Below, piece by piece: positions 1 to 9,077 of a DNA stretch of 64,000 bases. Both the position numbers and the translations under genes were made by a program. The DNA is from JAQVEM01 sp964603595. GTDB lineage: Bacteria; Actinomycetota; Humimicrobiia; Humimicrobiales; Humimicrobiaceae. Where the stretch lies: NCBI GenBank assembly GCA_964603595.1, contig CAZRVN010000003.1, forward strand, positions 1-64,000, read 5' to 3'. Within the stretch, counting starts at the first letter, position 1, and every line of letters begins with the position of its first letter. The notes under the pieces were generated by a model. The model was not told the DNA's origin. It made no database searches and saw only the letters and a program-made list of their open reading frames with translations.

Positions 1-17
1 CCAAGATACTGGAGTAA
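1..17 (+). CDS. tuf: Elongation factor Tu, last codons (partial)
   Basis: Bases 3-17 read Lys-Ile-Leu-Glu-stop, and the two preceding bases fit the end of a Thr codon, giving the TKILE-stop ending typical of EF-Tu. tuf normally lies directly upstream of rpsJ in this type of ribosomal cluster, so context agrees. Only five codons are visible, so the call rests on that ending plus position. Confidence 0.6.
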
Positions 18-54
18 TGTGTAAGGAAAGTAATAATAGGCAGGAGTAAATATA

Positions 55-375
55 ATGGCAGCAAGAAAGCTAGGAGAAAAAATTAGAATAAAATTAAAGG
101 CTTATGACCATGAAGTAATAGACCGTTCAGCAAAAAAGATAATGGAAGCTGTTGAGAGTTCAGGGGCAAAAGTTTCCGGACCAATTCCTCTGCCTAATAA
201 AAAAAATGTTTATTGTGTTATAAGGTCTCCTCATGTAAATAAGGATTCAAGAGAACATTTTGAAATAAGGATACATAAGCGGCTTATAGATATTGTTGAA
301 CCTACTCCAAAAACAGTAGATTTGCTAATGAGATTAAGCTTACCAGCAGGAGTGGGAATAGAGATAAAATCCTGA
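55..375 (+). CDS. rpsJ: Ribosomal protein S10
   Basis: Small-subunit protein S10 (also NusE in transcription antitermination). The 106-residue product is about the usual length and carries the family's [10 protein letters not shown] opening, the [16 protein letters not shown] central segment and a [14 protein letters not shown] ending. The ATG follows CAGGAG at 41-46 with good spacing. It opens the S10 cluster, 37 bases after the end of tuf and 22 bases before rplC. Confidence 0.97.
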   Translation: MAARKLGEKIRIKLKAYDHEVIDRSAKKIMEAVESSGAKVSGPIPLPNKKNVYCVIRSPHVNKDSREHFEIRIHKRLIDIVEPTPKTVDLLMRLSLPAGVGIEIKS

Positions 376-397
376 TTGAGGTAAAAGAGATTGTTTT

Positions 398-1039
398 ATG
401 GAAAGTGACTCAAAGATGGTAAATGCAATATATGGTAAAAAACTTGGATGTACACAGATATTTGGAGAGAATGGGGATGCGCTGTTTGTTACAGCAATTG
501 AAGCTGAAAAATGTGTGGTTGTCCAGGTAAAGAATGATAAAAAGGATGGGTATAATGCTCTGAAAATAGGGCTGGGCAGCATTAAAGATAAAAAAGCTAC
601 AAGTCCTCATAAAGGAGTGTTTGCTAAGAATAAAGTTGATTTGAAAAAATATTTAAGGGAAATAAGAGTAGAGGAGTTTGACCAGGAGTATAAGCCCGGT
701 GACATTCTGGATGCGGGAGTTTTTAAAGTAGGGGATAAAGTAAAGATAACAGGTAATAGCAAAGGAAAGGGCTTTTGCGGTACCATAAAAAGGCATGGCT
801 TCCATGGGGGAAGGATGACCCACGGATCACATTCTCATAGAATACCAGGTTCAGTCGGGATGTGTGCTACACCTGCGAAGATAGCAAAGGGCAAGAAAAT
901 GCCTGGAAGAATGGGCGGAAAAAAGGTTACTGTAAAAGGACTGGAAATAGTTGATATAAATAAAGAACAAAATTTGATTTTAGTCAGAGGCAGCGTTCCA
1001 GGTGCGAAAGGTAACCTGGTTTTTTTAAAAAAGATTTAA
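398..1039 (+). CDS. rplC: Ribosomal protein L3
   Basis: Large-subunit protein L3, an early assembly protein near the peptidyl transferase centre. The protein has the YGKKLG-TQIF start and the GFHGG-MTHGSHSHR loop that reaches the centre, then GRMGGKKVTVK. The common GMTQIF is GCTQIF here. The start is uncertain: ATG 398 adds six residues (MESDSK) before a second in-frame ATG at 416, whose product begins like most L3 proteins. Neither has a strong ribosome-binding site at ideal spacing. Second gene of the S10 cluster. Confidence 0.96.
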   Translation: MESDSKMVNAIYGKKLGCTQIFGENGDALFVTAIEAEKCVVVQVKNDKKDGYNALKIGLGSIKDKKATSPHKGVFAKNKVDLKKYLREIRVEEFDQEYKPGDILDAGVFKVGDKVKITGNSKGKGFCGTIKRHGFHGGRMTHGSHSHRIPGSVGMCATPAKIAKGKKMPGRMGGKKVTVKGLEIVDINKEQNLILVRGSVPGAKGNLVFLKKI

Positions 1040-1063
1040 TAGGTATTTTTTTGAGGAGAATTA

Positions 1064-1702
1064 ATGGGCAGCTTGAATGTTATTAATACAGAAGGCAAAG
1101 AATTAGAAAAAATAAATATATCCAATAAAATAGTTGGCCATAAAATAAATACTGAGGTTTTGTATCAGGAAGTTAAGAGGTATCTTGCTTCCCAGAGGTC
1201 CGGGACACATAAAGCCAAGGGTAGAAGCGAAGTTAGAGGCGGAGGCAGGAAACCCTGGAGACAGAAAGGTACAGGTAATGCCAGGGCTGGTTCTAACAGG
1301 TCTCCGATATGGAGGGGCGGCGGTATAGTTTTTGGGCCAAGTCCAAGGGATTATTCTTTTAAGTTAAATAAAAAGGTAATAAGGCAGTCAAAATTAATGG
1401 TGCTGTCGGATAAGTTTAAGAATAAAAAGATAGTGGTACTGGATAAATTAGAATTTAAAAAACCGGAAACAAAAAAAGCTGCCGGGATATTAAAAAAGCT
1501 TGATTTAGACAATGATAAGGTGCTGATGGTTTTTAATGATTTAAATAACAATGAAGTAAAATCATTTAGAAATATACAAAATGTTATGGTAGAAAGCGCA
1601 AAAGGTCTGAGTACCTATATTATGCTGGTAGCAGATTTTATAGTTTTTACCAAAAGCTCACTTGATTGTTTTATTGAAAGGTTGGGAAATGAAAAATCCT
1701 AG
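1064..1702 (+). CDS. rplD: Ribosomal protein L4
   Basis: Large-subunit L4, whose extended loop lines the exit tunnel; in some bacteria it also represses the S10 operon. At 212 residues it is full length. The loop is clear in GTHKAKGRSEVRGGGRKPWR and the following GTGNARAGSNRSPIWRGGG, and the C-terminal nucleotide-fold part follows. GAGGAG precedes the ATG. The 3' end overlaps the start of rplW by 14 bases, which suggests translational coupling. Confidence 0.96.
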   Translation: MGSLNVINTEGKELEKINISNKIVGHKINTEVLYQEVKRYLASQRSGTHKAKGRSEVRGGGRKPWRQKGTGNARAGSNRSPIWRGGGIVFGPSPRDYSFKLNKKVIRQSKLMVLSDKFKNKKIVVLDKLEFKKPETKKAAGILKKLDLDNDKVLMVFNDLNNNEVKSFRNIQNVMVESAKGLSTYIMLVADFIVFTKSSLDCFIERLGNEKS

Positions 1703-1976
1703 GGATATAATAATCTCCCCTGTGGTATCAGAAAAAAGTTATGCCGGAGTTCAGAATAAGAGATATTCTTTTTTTGTCGATATAAGGGCAGAGAAAGGTG
1801 AAATTAAAAAAGCTATTGAAGAGATATTTAAAGTTAAGGTTTTAAAGATAAATACTATGAATATTAAGCCCAAGCCAAAACGGCTGGGGAGGTCATTGGG
1901 CACCAGCTCAAGGAAAAAGAGGGCTGTTGTTACGCTTGGTAAAAATGATAAAATTGATTTTTTTGAATCAGTCTAA
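1689..1976 (+). CDS. rplW: Ribosomal protein L23
   Basis: Large-subunit L23 at the tunnel exit, docking site for trigger factor and SRP. The start is taken at ATG 1689 (MKNPRDIIISPVVSEKSY), which matches the family; a longer frame from 1662 would lie inside rplD and adds nine unconserved residues. Product 95 residues, with the VSEKS motif and the basic KPKRLGR segment. It begins inside the last codons of rplD. Confidence 0.95.
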   Translation: MKNPRDIIISPVVSEKSYAGVQNKRYSFFVDIRAEKGEIKKAIEEIFKVKVLKINTMNIKPKPKRLGRSLGTSSRKKRAVVTLGKNDKIDFFESV

Positions 1977-1997
1977 TTTTGTCTGGAGGTATTGAAG

Positions 1998-2828
1998 TTG
2001 GCTGTTAGAAAATATAAGCCTGTAACTCCTGGTAGAAGGTTCGGAACAGTTTCGGACTTTTCTGTTTTGACAAAGAAAAAACCGGAGAAATCCTTAACAA
2101 GGTCTTTAAAAAGAGATGCTGGAAGGAATAATACCGGAAGGATTACCAGGAGGCATAGCGGAAAAGGGCATAAGAGATTATATAGGATTATAGACTTTAA
2201 AAGAGTAAGGGATGGTATTCCTGCCAGGGTGGAAGCAATTGAGTATGACCCTAATAGGAGTGCAAGAATCGCCTTGCTAAGTTATAAGGATGGCAAAAAA
2301 AGTTATATAATTGCTCCTTTAAAATTGAAGGTAGGAGATGTATTGCTATCAGGAGAAAAAGTTGATATTAAACCTGGTAACGCTCTACAATTAAAAAATA
2401 TTCCAGTTGGATCAATAATTCACAATGTAGAGCTGAAGAAAGGTAAAGGTGCAGAGCTGGCAAGGTCTGCTGGAGCAAATGCTCAACTTCTTGCAAAAGA
2501 GGGTAAGTATGCCAGCATAAAACTTCCATCAGGTGAAGTAAGATTGGTAAATATAGAGTGCAGGGCATGTATTGGACAGGTTGGGAATACAACACATGAA
2601 ATAATAAAGCTGGGCAAGGCGGGAAGAAAAAGATGGCTTGGAATAAGGCCATCGGTTAGAGGAACAGCAATGAATCCTATAGACCATCCTCATGGTGGTG
2701 GAGAAGGAAAAAATAAAAGCTCCGGGAGGAATCCAGTAACACCGTGGGGTAAACCAACCCTGGGTTACAGGACCAGAAAGAAAAAAAATAAAAATGATAA
2801 ATATATAATCAGGAGAAGAAATAAGTGA
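1998..2828 (+). CDS. rplB: Ribosomal protein L2
   Basis: Large-subunit L2, needed for subunit joining and peptidyl transferase assembly. TTG 1998 is chosen because the product then starts [14 protein letters not shown] as in the family, and GGAGGT at 1985-1990 is seven bases away; the TTG at 1992 is too close to that site. The 276-residue protein has the conserved HPHGGGEGK segment (with the catalytic-centre histidine) and a basic tail. Spaced 21 bases from rplW. Confidence 0.96.
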   Translation: MAVRKYKPVTPGRRFGTVSDFSVLTKKKPEKSLTRSLKRDAGRNNTGRITRRHSGKGHKRLYRIIDFKRVRDGIPARVEAIEYDPNRSARIALLSYKDGKKSYIIAPLKLKVGDVLLSGEKVDIKPGNALQLKNIPVGSIIHNVELKKGKGAELARSAGANAQLLAKEGKYASIKLPSGEVRLVNIECRACIGQVGNTTHEIIKLGKAGRKRWLGIRPSVRGTAMNPIDHPHGGGEGKNKSSGRNPVTPWGKPTLGYRTRKKKNKNDKYIIRRRNK

Positions 2829-2862
2829 AATATTTAGTTTTTAAGTTTAGAGGAGGATTAAA

Positions 2863-3153
2863 GTGTCAAGGTCTTTAAAGAAGGGGCCTTTTGCAGAAGT
2901 AAAATTATTGGAGAAGATAAGTAAGCTGAATGAATCAGGAGAGAAGAAGATTATAAAAACATGGTCCAGAAGCTCAACTATTTTTCCTGAAATGGTAGGG
3001 CATACCATAGCGGTTCATGATGGAAGAAGGCATATTCCAGTTTTTATAACTGAGTCTATGGTTGGACATAAACTGGGGGAATTTGCGCCTACAAGGTCAA
3101 TAAGACCCCATGTTTATAAAGGGAAAAGTGAAAGGGTTGCTACTGTCAAGTAG
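2863..3153 (+). CDS. rpsS: Ribosomal protein S19
   Basis: Small-subunit S19, in the head of the 30S next to S13. GTG start preceded by GAGGAGG. The 96-residue product begins SRSLKKGPF and contains [23 protein letters not shown] and [10 protein letters not shown], the family signature. Lies between rplB and rplV as usual. Confidence 0.97.
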   Translation: MSRSLKKGPFAEVKLLEKISKLNESGEKKIIKTWSRSSTIFPEMVGHTIAVHDGRRHIPVFITESMVGHKLGEFAPTRSIRPHVYKGKSERVATVK

Positions 3154-3191
3154 CAAACGGCTTACAGCAAAGCAGTGAGGAGGTTAATGCT

Positions 3192-3539
3192 TTGGAAGCG
3201 AAGGCAGTTGAAAAATTTATAAGAATGTCACCAAGAAAGATAAAATATGTTGTTGATATGATAAAGTCAAAACCTATAGAAGGCGTGATAGATGTATTGT
3301 CTTTAACTCCTAAAGCAGCAGCTGTTGTAGTGAAGAAAGCTATAGAGAGTGCTGTAGCCAATGCTACAGAGAACCATAAAATGAAAGAGGAAGATTTGTT
3401 TATTTCAAAAATAATTGTAAATGAGGGTCCAGTTTTAAAAAGATTTAAACCAAGAGCCAGGGGTAGAGCTACAAGGATAAGGAAAAGAACTGCCCATCTA
3501 TCAGTTTATGTATCTGATGGAAAGGATAAGGAGGATTGA
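3192..3539 (+). CDS. rplV: Ribosomal protein L22
   Basis: Large-subunit L22, whose beta hairpin lines the exit tunnel. TTG 3192 follows GAGGAGG; an ATG at 3187 is out of frame. The product has the RMSPRK start and the RGRATRI-KRT hairpin region. 115 residues, normal. The stop codon is separated from the rpsC start by one base. Confidence 0.96.
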   Translation: MEAKAVEKFIRMSPRKIKYVVDMIKSKPIEGVIDVLSLTPKAAAVVVKKAIESAVANATENHKMKEEDLFISKIIVNEGPVLKRFKPRARGRATRIRKRTAHLSVYVSDGKDKED

Positions 3540-3540
3540 G

Positions 3541-4239
3541 ATGGGACAAAAAGTAAATCCTATTGGTTTCAGAATTGGAATTAATAAAAGCTGGCAATCA
3601 AGGTGGTTTGCTTCAAAAGATTATTCTAAGCTTCTTAAGGAGGATATAACCATAAGAAGTATAATTGAAGAGCAGCTTGGAAATGCAGGGATCTCAAAAA
3701 TCGAAATTGAAAGAACAGAAGAAGAAGTTAAAGTTGATGTGAATACTTCCAAGCCAGGAATAGTTATTGGGAGAAGAGGGGCAACTATTAATGATATCAG
3801 GGATTTAATAGAGAAAAAAACAGGCAGTATTATCCAGTTAAATATAATAGAAATTAAAAGGCCCGAATTGATTGCAAAATTAGTAGCTGAAGGTATTGCC
3901 TCGCAATTGAAGGGTAGAGTTAGTTTTAGAAAAGCTATGAAAAAAGCTGTCTCATTATGCATGAAATCAGGGGCAAAAGGTATAAGAGTCCAGTGCTCTG
4001 GAAGATTGGGCGGAGCAGAAATGGCAAGGACCGAATGGTATAGGGAAGGAAGAGTACCTCTTCATACCCTGAGGGCAAATATTGATTATGGATTTGAAGA
4101 GGCCAATACAACTTTTGGAAAAATTGGAGTTAAAGTGTGGATATATCTTGGGGATATAATATTTGATAAAGAAGAGATGGAAAAGACCAAACAATCGGGA
4201 AGAAAGAATAAGAAAAAAGAAAAGGTTGATGAAGGCTAG
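3541..4239 (+). CDS. rpsC: Ribosomal protein S3
   Basis: Small-subunit S3 at the mRNA entry site. ATG 3541 gives the canonical [13 protein letters not shown] start and follows AAGGAGG; an upstream in-frame ATG at 3508 lies within rplV and is rejected. The 232-residue protein has a KH domain ([13 protein letters not shown]) and the C-terminal [23 protein letters not shown] signature, then a lysine-rich tail. Confidence 0.97.
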   Translation: MGQKVNPIGFRIGINKSWQSRWFASKDYSKLLKEDITIRSIIEEQLGNAGISKIEIERTEEEVKVDVNTSKPGIVIGRRGATINDIRDLIEKKTGSIIQLNIIEIKRPELIAKLVAEGIASQLKGRVSFRKAMKKAVSLCMKSGAKGIRVQCSGRLGGAEMARTEWYREGRVPLHTLRANIDYGFEEANTTFGKIGVKVWIYLGDIIFDKEEMEKTKQSGRKNKKKEKVDEG

Positions 4240-4248
4240 GAGATATTT

Positions 4249-4668
4249 ATGGCAGCAATGCTGATACCTAAAAGAGTAAAATATAGAAAAGTGCAGAGAG
4301 GTAAAATGAAAGGCCGGGCAAAAGGCGGTACTAAGCTTTCTTTCGGCGAGTATGGGCTGCAGGCCCTGGAATCCGGGTGGGTAACCAGCCGGCAGCTGGA
4401 GGCTGCAAGAGTGGCTCTGACAAGATACATAAAAAGAGGCGGTAAAGTATGGATAAATGCTTTTCCTCATAAACCGGTAACAAAGAAACCAGCTGAAACC
4501 CGTATGGGCGGAGGGAAAGGTATCCCGGAGGGTTGGGTAGCTGTAGTTAAACCCGGAAAGATGTTATTTGAAATCTCCGGGGTTAGCATGGATGTAGCGA
4601 AAGAGGCAATTAGACTGGCTTCCAGTAAATTATCAATAAAGACGAAGTTTGTTTATGAAGAATTGTAA
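4249..4668 (+). CDS. rplP: Ribosomal protein L16
   Basis: Large-subunit L16, which helps position tRNA in the A site. The product has [12 protein letters not shown], the GYGLQ-like EYGLQALE segment, and [22 protein letters not shown] 4249 is kept because AGGAG at 4238-4242 is well placed for it; the next ATG (4258) gives the commoner MLIPKRV start but is further from that site. About 139 residues, normal. Confidence 0.96.
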   Translation: MAAMLIPKRVKYRKVQRGKMKGRAKGGTKLSFGEYGLQALESGWVTSRQLEAARVALTRYIKRGGKVWINAFPHKPVTKKPAETRMGGGKGIPEGWVAVVKPGKMLFEISGVSMDVAKEAIRLASSKLSIKTKFVYEEL

Positions 4669-4683
4669 ATGATTGGATAAGAA

Positions 4684-4941
4684 ATGAAAGTAAGTGAAAT
4701 AAGGGAACAGACTAAAGAAGAATTAGAAGCAAAACTTCTGGATATAAAAAAGAGTGTATTTAATCTAAAGTTCCAAAAAGCAACTGGGCAGCTGGAGAAT
4801 CTGTTAAAGATACGGAATTTAAGAAAAGATATTGCCAGGATAGAAACTTTGCTTAAAGAGAAGGAACTTAATAAAGATAATGATAAGAAAGCTGGCAAAA
4901 AAATAGGTAAAAAAGTAAAAAAGACAGGTTTAAAGAAATAA
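4684..4941 (+). CDS. rpmC: Ribosomal protein L29
   Basis: Large-subunit L29, next to the tunnel exit with L23. The N-terminal 60 residues form the usual two-helix hairpin (LRDL-type start, LKFQKATGQLEN, IRNLRKDIARI). At 85 residues it is longer than the common 60-70 because of a C-terminal tail very rich in lysine, probably disordered and RNA-binding. 15 bases after rplP and 10 before rpsQ. Confidence 0.93.
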   Translation: MKVSEIREQTKEELEAKLLDIKKSVFNLKFQKATGQLENLLKIRNLRKDIARIETLLKEKELNKDNDKKAGKKIGKKVKKTGLKK

Positions 4942-4951
4942 AGGGGGATTT

Positions 4952-5206
4952 TTGGAAAGAGGAAAATCAAAAATAAGAGTGGGGACTGTAGTAAGTGACA
5001 AAATGGATAAAACAGTAGTTGTAGCAGTGGAGTCTCATTATAAGCACCCTTTATATAAAAAGATTTTAAGAAAAGTAAGGAGATTAAAAGTACATGACCC
5101 TGAAAATATTTGTAAAACAGGTGATGTGATAAAGATCTCTGAAACCAGGCATTTTAGTAAAACCAAATGCTGGAGACTGGTAGAAGTAGTAAAGAAAGCA
5201 GAGTAA
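4952..5206 (+). CDS. rpsQ: Ribosomal protein S17
   Basis: Small-subunit S17, a primary 16S binder with an OB-fold. TTG start behind GGGGGAT. The product has the GTVVSDKMDKTVVVAVE strand pattern and HYKHPLYKK, followed by the ETRHFSKTKCWRLVEVV ending. 84 residues, typical. Confidence 0.96.
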   Translation: MERGKSKIRVGTVVSDKMDKTVVVAVESHYKHPLYKKILRKVRRLKVHDPENICKTGDVIKISETRHFSKTKCWRLVEVVKKAE

Positions 5207-5221
5207 AAAGGAATTTAAAAA

Positions 5222-5590
5222 ATGATTCAAGCTGAGAGCAAAGTAAATGTGGCAGATAATACAGGAGCGCGGCAAATTAAGTGTATTAAGGTTTTAGGTG
5301 GCTCCAGGAGAAGATATGCACGTATTGGCGATATCTTTGTTGCTACGGTAAAAGATGCAAACCCTGGAGGTGTTGTGAAAAAGAGTGATATTGTAAAAGC
5401 TGTGCTTGTTAGGTCAAAGAAGACATATAGAAGGGCAGATGGGTCCTATGTAAGATTTGATGATAACGCAGCAGTTATTATTGACGCACAGAATAATCCC
5501 AGGGGGACCAGGATATTTGGTCCGGTTGCAAGGGAGCTCAGGGATAAGAATTTTATGAAAATAATATCTCTCTCACCGGAAGTAATTTAG
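5222..5590 (+). CDS. rplN: Ribosomal protein L14
   Basis: Large-subunit L14, at the subunit interface and the docking site for RsfS. It starts [17 protein letters not shown] and contains [15 protein letters not shown] and the [14 protein letters not shown] ending. 122 residues as usual. AAAGGA lies just upstream. First gene of the spc part of the cluster, continuous with the S10 genes. Confidence 0.97.
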   Translation: MIQAESKVNVADNTGARQIKCIKVLGGSRRRYARIGDIFVATVKDANPGGVVKKSDIVKAVLVRSKKTYRRADGSYVRFDDNAAVIIDAQNNPRGTRIFGPVARELRDKNFMKIISLSPEVI

Positions 5591-5618
5591 TTATGAGGAT
5601 TTATGGAGCCAGAAAAAA

Positions 5619-5930
5619 ATGTTAAAGATAAAGAAAAATGACAAGGTTAAAATTATAAAAGGAAAAGACAGAGGCAAGACGGGGAAAGTACTCCGGGTAG
5701 AGTCCTCAAAGAATAGATTATATGTTGAAGGCATTAATATATTAAAAAAGCATCTGAGGCAGAAAGACCAGAACAAGCCGGGAGGGATCCTGAAAAAAGA
5801 AGGTCCGATTAATATGCCCAATGTTGAATTGGTTTGTCCTAATTGTGGAAAAGCAGCGAGAATTGGCTTTAAAGTTAAGGAATCAGGTGTAAAGATAAGA
5901 GTATGCAGAAAGTGTAAACAGGAAATATAG
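5619..5930 (+). CDS. rplX: Ribosomal protein L24, zinc-ribbon form
   Basis: Large-subunit L24, an assembly initiator. The KOW motif is at the start ([19 protein letters not shown]). The C-terminal third carries two CxxC pairs (CPNCGK and CRKCKQ) in the arrangement of zinc-binding L24 proteins. 103 residues. The ATG at 5619 is out of frame with a nearer GGAG-adjacent ATG at 5602, which does not encode L24. Confidence 0.95.
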   Translation: MLKIKKNDKVKIIKGKDRGKTGKVLRVESSKNRLYVEGINILKKHLRQKDQNKPGGILKKEGPINMPNVELVCPNCGKAARIGFKVKESGVKIRVCRKCKQEI

Positions 5931-5953
5931 GAGAAGGTTTTTTGGTGGTGTTA

Positions 5954-6496
5954 ATGGAGCCAAGGTTAAAAGCGAGATATAAAAAAGAAATTGTTCCAAA
6001 AATGTTAAAGGAGCATAAATTTAAAAATGTGATGGAAGTCCCCAGAATAGAAAAAATATGCGTTAATATGGGGGTTGGCTCTGCAACTCAGAATGCAAAG
6101 GAATTGGAGGCTGCCAGTAATGATCTGGCTGTGATTACAGGGCAAAAACCCATTATAACCAAAGCAAAAAAATCTATTGCAGGATTTAAGATAAGGAAGG
6201 GGAATCCTATCGGCTGTATGGTTACATTGAGGGGAAAGATGATGTATGAGTTTCTGGATAGACTATTAAATATAGCAATTCCCAGAATCAGGGACTTCAG
6301 GGGTCTTTCTAAAAAAAGTTTTGATGGTCGGGGGAATTATACTATTGGAATAAAAGAGCAGCTTGTTTTCCCGGAAGTTGACTATGATAATATTTTGAGC
6401 GTTAAGGGTATGAATATAACTATAACCACCAGTGCGAAAAATGATGAAGAAGCAAGGTCTTTATTTGAGGAAATCGGATTTCCCTTTAAAAAATAA
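5954..6496 (+). CDS. rplE: Ribosomal protein L5
   Basis: Large-subunit L5, which binds 5S rRNA and contacts P-site tRNA. ATG 5954 gives [18 protein letters not shown] and 180 residues, the usual length. TTG or GTG codons at 5942-5948 are in frame and nearer to the strong GGAGAAGG at 5931-5938, so a start four residues earlier cannot be excluded. Conserved [20 protein letters not shown] and [10 protein letters not shown] are all present. Confidence 0.95.
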   Translation: MEPRLKARYKKEIVPKMLKEHKFKNVMEVPRIEKICVNMGVGSATQNAKELEAASNDLAVITGQKPIITKAKKSIAGFKIRKGNPIGCMVTLRGKMMYEFLDRLLNIAIPRIRDFRGLSKKSFDGRGNYTIGIKEQLVFPEVDYDNILSVKGMNITITTSAKNDEEARSLFEEIGFPFKK

Positions 6497-6525
6497 AAAG
6501 TTAAATTTGTAAGGAGACATTTATT

Positions 6526-6711
6526 GTGGCAAGGAAAGCGCTTAAAGAAAAACAAAAAAAGGAAGCTAAATATAAAACAAGAGAGTATAACAGGTGTTTT
6601 ATATGCGGCAGGTCCAGGAGTTATATAAGAAAGTTTGGTCTTTGCAGGATTTGCCTCAGAAAAATGGCGCATGAAGGAAAAATTCCTGGGCTGACCAAGT
6701 CCAGTTGGTAA
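6526..6711 (+). CDS. rpsN: Ribosomal protein S14, zinc-binding short type
   Basis: Small-subunit S14 of the 61-residue zinc form (also called rpsZ). GTG start behind AAGGAG. Four cysteines in two CxxC pairs (RCFICGR and LCRICLR) bind zinc; the ending [10 protein letters not shown] is the family's. The long zinc-free form is not present in the window. Its last bases run to the ribosome-binding site of rpsH. Confidence 0.97.
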   Translation: MARKALKEKQKKEAKYKTREYNRCFICGRSRSYIRKFGLCRICLRKMAHEGKIPGLTKSSW

Positions 6712-6722
6712 AAGGAGGATTT

Positions 6723-7127
6723 ATGTCAGGAGTTACTGACCCTATTTCAGATATGTTAACCAGAATACGGAATGGTGGTGTTGCCAAAATGGACAACATT
6801 AATGTGCCGTATTCAAAGCTTAAAGAGGAAATAGCCAGGATATTAAATGAAGAAGGATATATAAAAAGTTTTGAAGTCAACAAGAATGAAGGACCTGGCG
6901 GTATGATTAAAATATATTTGAAGTATAGCAAAAATGGTAAATGTACCATTAGCGGATTAAAGAGAATAAGCAAGCCAGGGCTCAGGGTTTATGCCAAAAA
7001 GGATGAGATTCCCAAGGTTCTTGGTGGATTAGGAGTATCATTATTATCTACGTCAAAAGGGTTGCTCACAGATAAAGATGCTAAAAAGCAGCAGGTTGGC
7101 GGCGAAGTAATATGTTTTGTATGGTAG
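6723..7127 (+). CDS. rpsH: Ribosomal protein S8
   Basis: Small-subunit S8, a primary 16S binder and, in E. coli, repressor of the spc operon. ATG 6723 is preceded by AAAGGAGGA and gives MSGVTDPISDMLTRIRNG; an upstream ATG at 6705 sits inside rpsN and is rejected. The ending VGGEVICFVW is characteristic. 134 residues. Confidence 0.97.
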   Translation: MSGVTDPISDMLTRIRNGGVAKMDNINVPYSKLKEEIARILNEEGYIKSFEVNKNEGPGGMIKIYLKYSKNGKCTISGLKRISKPGLRVYAKKDEIPKVLGGLGVSLLSTSKGLLTDKDAKKQQVGGEVICFVW

Positions 7128-7142
7128 AAAGGTGATTTTAAA

Positions 7143-7694
7143 GTGTCAAGGATAGGGAAAATGCCTATTAACGTACCGGAAGGTGTGGAGACTAAAATAG
7201 ATAAGGATATTATTAATGTAAAGGGTAAGCTGGGAGAGCTTTCCCTAAAGTTTGATAAATCTTCTGTTAAATTAAATATTGAAGATAACAGGATGGTAAT
7301 TATTCCGATTTCAGGCAGTAAAGGAAGCAGAGCAAAATACGGGCTTTACAGAAGTCTCATAAATAATATGGTAATAGGTGTAACAGATGGCTTTACTAAA
7401 ACACTAAGAGTAGTTGGGGTAGGTTATAGAGTTGCTAAAAAAGGAGATAACCTGGATCTATCTGTCGGTTATTCAAATCCGGCGGTAGTAGAACCACCGG
7501 AAGGGATATCCTTTGATGTTATTGATAATACAGTAATTAAAGTTAACGGGATTGATAAACAGTTAGTTGGAGAAGTGGCTGCCAAAATAAGGGGAATAAG
7601 AAAACCGGAGCCATACAAAGGTAAAGGTATAAAATATGAAAAAGAAGTTATAAGAAGGAAGGTCGGCAAGGCAGCTACTACTACCACCACTTAA
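7143..7694 (+). CDS. rplF: Ribosomal protein L6
   Basis: Large-subunit L6 near the sarcin-ricin loop. GTG start giving MSRIGKMPINVPEGV. Two homologous domains follow; the second has the KPEPYKGKGIKYEKEVIRRKVGK signature. Unusually the protein ends in five consecutive threonines, made of ACT/ACC codons just before the stop; this tail is not part of the fold and looks like a small trinucleotide expansion. Confidence 0.96.
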   Translation: MSRIGKMPINVPEGVETKIDKDIINVKGKLGELSLKFDKSSVKLNIEDNRMVIIPISGSKGSRAKYGLYRSLINNMVIGVTDGFTKTLRVVGVGYRVAKKGDNLDLSVGYSNPAVVEPPEGISFDVIDNTVIKVNGIDKQLVGEVAAKIRGIRKPEPYKGKGIKYEKEVIRRKVGKAATTTTT

Positions 7695-7712
7695 ATTCTC
7701 GCGGGAGTTATT

Positions 7713-8075
7713 ATGAAGAGTAAAATCGAAAAAAAGGATAGAAGTTTAAGCAGAAAATTGAGGAGCAGGCATAAAATTAGAAAGGGGAATAACCGCTTAA
7801 GACTTGCTGTCTATAGAAGTAATAAATATATCTACGGGCAGATAATAGATGATAGTACCGGTGCTACTCTAACCGGTGTATCAAGCAAAGATATAAAAAG
7901 TAAAAAAGATGATAAGGGTAAGATAGATATAAGTTTTAGGACAGGCGAATCTCTAGCAGATATTGCTAAAAAGAAAAAAATAAAGGAAGTTGTTTTTGAC
8001 AGAAGTGGATATAAATACCATGGAAGAGTAAAAGCGCTGGCTGAAGGTGCGAGAAAAGGCGGATTGAAATTTTAA
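7713..8075 (+). CDS. rplR: Ribosomal protein L18
   Basis: Large-subunit L18, the 5S rRNA-binding partner of L5. It has a basic N-terminal tail, then RLRLAVYRSNKYIYGQIIDD and the FDRSGYKYHGRVKALAEGARKGGLKF ending. 120 residues, typical. Eighteen bases follow rplF, with GGGAG before the ATG. Confidence 0.97.
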   Translation: MKSKIEKKDRSLSRKLRSRHKIRKGNNRLRLAVYRSNKYIYGQIIDDSTGATLTGVSSKDIKSKKDDKGKIDISFRTGESLADIAKKKKIKEVVFDRSGYKYHGRVKALAEGARKGGLKF

Positions 8076-8099
8076 CTATATTTTAAAGGAGGACTTCTG

Positions 8100-8591
8100 G
8101 TGGCTAATAACTCTAAAGATACAGAGTTGACTGATAAAGTAATAAAAATAAATAGAGTAGCTAAAGTAGTAAAAGGCGGTAGAAGATTTAGCTTTAGTGC
8201 TCTGGTAGCAGTGGGCGATATGAATGGTATGGTAGGCGTTGGCTTTGGCAAGGCGAAAGAAGTTTCTACTGCAATTCAGAAAGGTATCAATAATGCAAAG
8301 AAGAATATGTTTAAGGTGCCTCTGGTAGATGGAACTATACCTTACCAGATAAACGGCCGCTTTGGGGCAGGTCATGTTTTTATGAAACCTGCTTATCCTG
8401 GTAAAGGAGTGATTGCTGGCGGACCAGTAAGAATAATAATGGAGCTTGCCGGTGTAAAAGACATTCTTACTAAGTCACTTGGAAGTGCAAATGCACTGAA
8501 TATAGTCAATGCGACTATAAAAGGTTTAAAAATGCTTAAAACCAAGGAACAGGTGGAAAGTTTAAGGGAAATAAACCAGGAAGCCGGTTAA
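8100..8591 (+). CDS. rpsE: Ribosomal protein S5
   Basis: Small-subunit S5, involved in decoding accuracy and mRNA helicase action. GTG start behind AAGGAGGA. The double-stranded-RNA-binding-like N-domain ([20 protein letters not shown]) and the [11 protein letters not shown] segment are clear. 163 residues. The next gene is rplO; no rpmD (L30) reading frame fits in the 45-base gap, although many bacteria have it here. Confidence 0.97.
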   Translation: MANNSKDTELTDKVIKINRVAKVVKGGRRFSFSALVAVGDMNGMVGVGFGKAKEVSTAIQKGINNAKKNMFKVPLVDGTIPYQINGRFGAGHVFMKPAYPGKGVIAGGPVRIIMELAGVKDILTKSLGSANALNIVNATIKGLKMLKTKEQVESLREINQEAG

Positions 8592-8636
8592 TATTATTAA
8601 TGAGACAAATTTGATTAATACTTAAAGGGAGAAAAA

Positions 8637-9077
8637 GTGAAGATTGGTGATTTAAAAATGCCAGACTCCATAAAGAAAAAGAAAAGAGTAGGAAGGGGAA
8701 ATGGCTCGGGACGAGGGACTACCTGTGGAAGAGGTACCAAGGGTCAGTTATCCCGCTCCGGAGGGAAAACAAGATTGGGTTTTGAAGGCGGGCAGATGCC
8801 TCTGCAGAGAAGACTTCCCCATTTAAGAGGTTTTAAAAATACCCGTAAAAAAATTAATTGTCCGGTAAATATAGGTCAGCTGGAAAAATTTAATGATGGC
8901 ACTGTTATTGATTGCAACTTTTTGGAAAAAAAGGGATTGATTAAAGATAAGTCCTGTCCTGTAAAAATATTGGGAAGTGGTAAACTTACTAAAAAAATAA
9001 CTGTTAAGGCAAAATTTTTCAGTAAAAGTGCATCAGCTAAAATTGAAAAAGCAGGTGGAAAAGTAGAGGTGGTTTAA
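8637..9077 (+). CDS. rplO: Ribosomal protein L15
   Basis: Large-subunit L15. GTG start after AAAGGGAG. Contains the glycine-rich GRGNGSGRGTTCGRGTKGQ stretch and the GFEGGQMPLQRRLP signature. 146 residues. The stop codon shares one base with the secY start (TAATG), so translation is probably coupled. Confidence 0.96.
   Translation: MKIGDLKMPDSIKKKKRVGRGNGSGRGTTCGRGTKGQLSRSGGKTRLGFEGGQMPLQRRLPHLRGFKNTRKKINCPVNIGQLEKFNDGTVIDCNFLEKKGLIKDKSCPVKILGSGKLTKKITVKAKFFSKSASAKIEKAGGKVEVV

Noticed and set aside
3967..4470. Long minus-strand reading frame of 167 codons across rpsC and rplP
   Set aside because: It lies opposite two strongly conserved ribosomal genes, has no family resemblance and no ribosome-binding site; it is a shadow frame.
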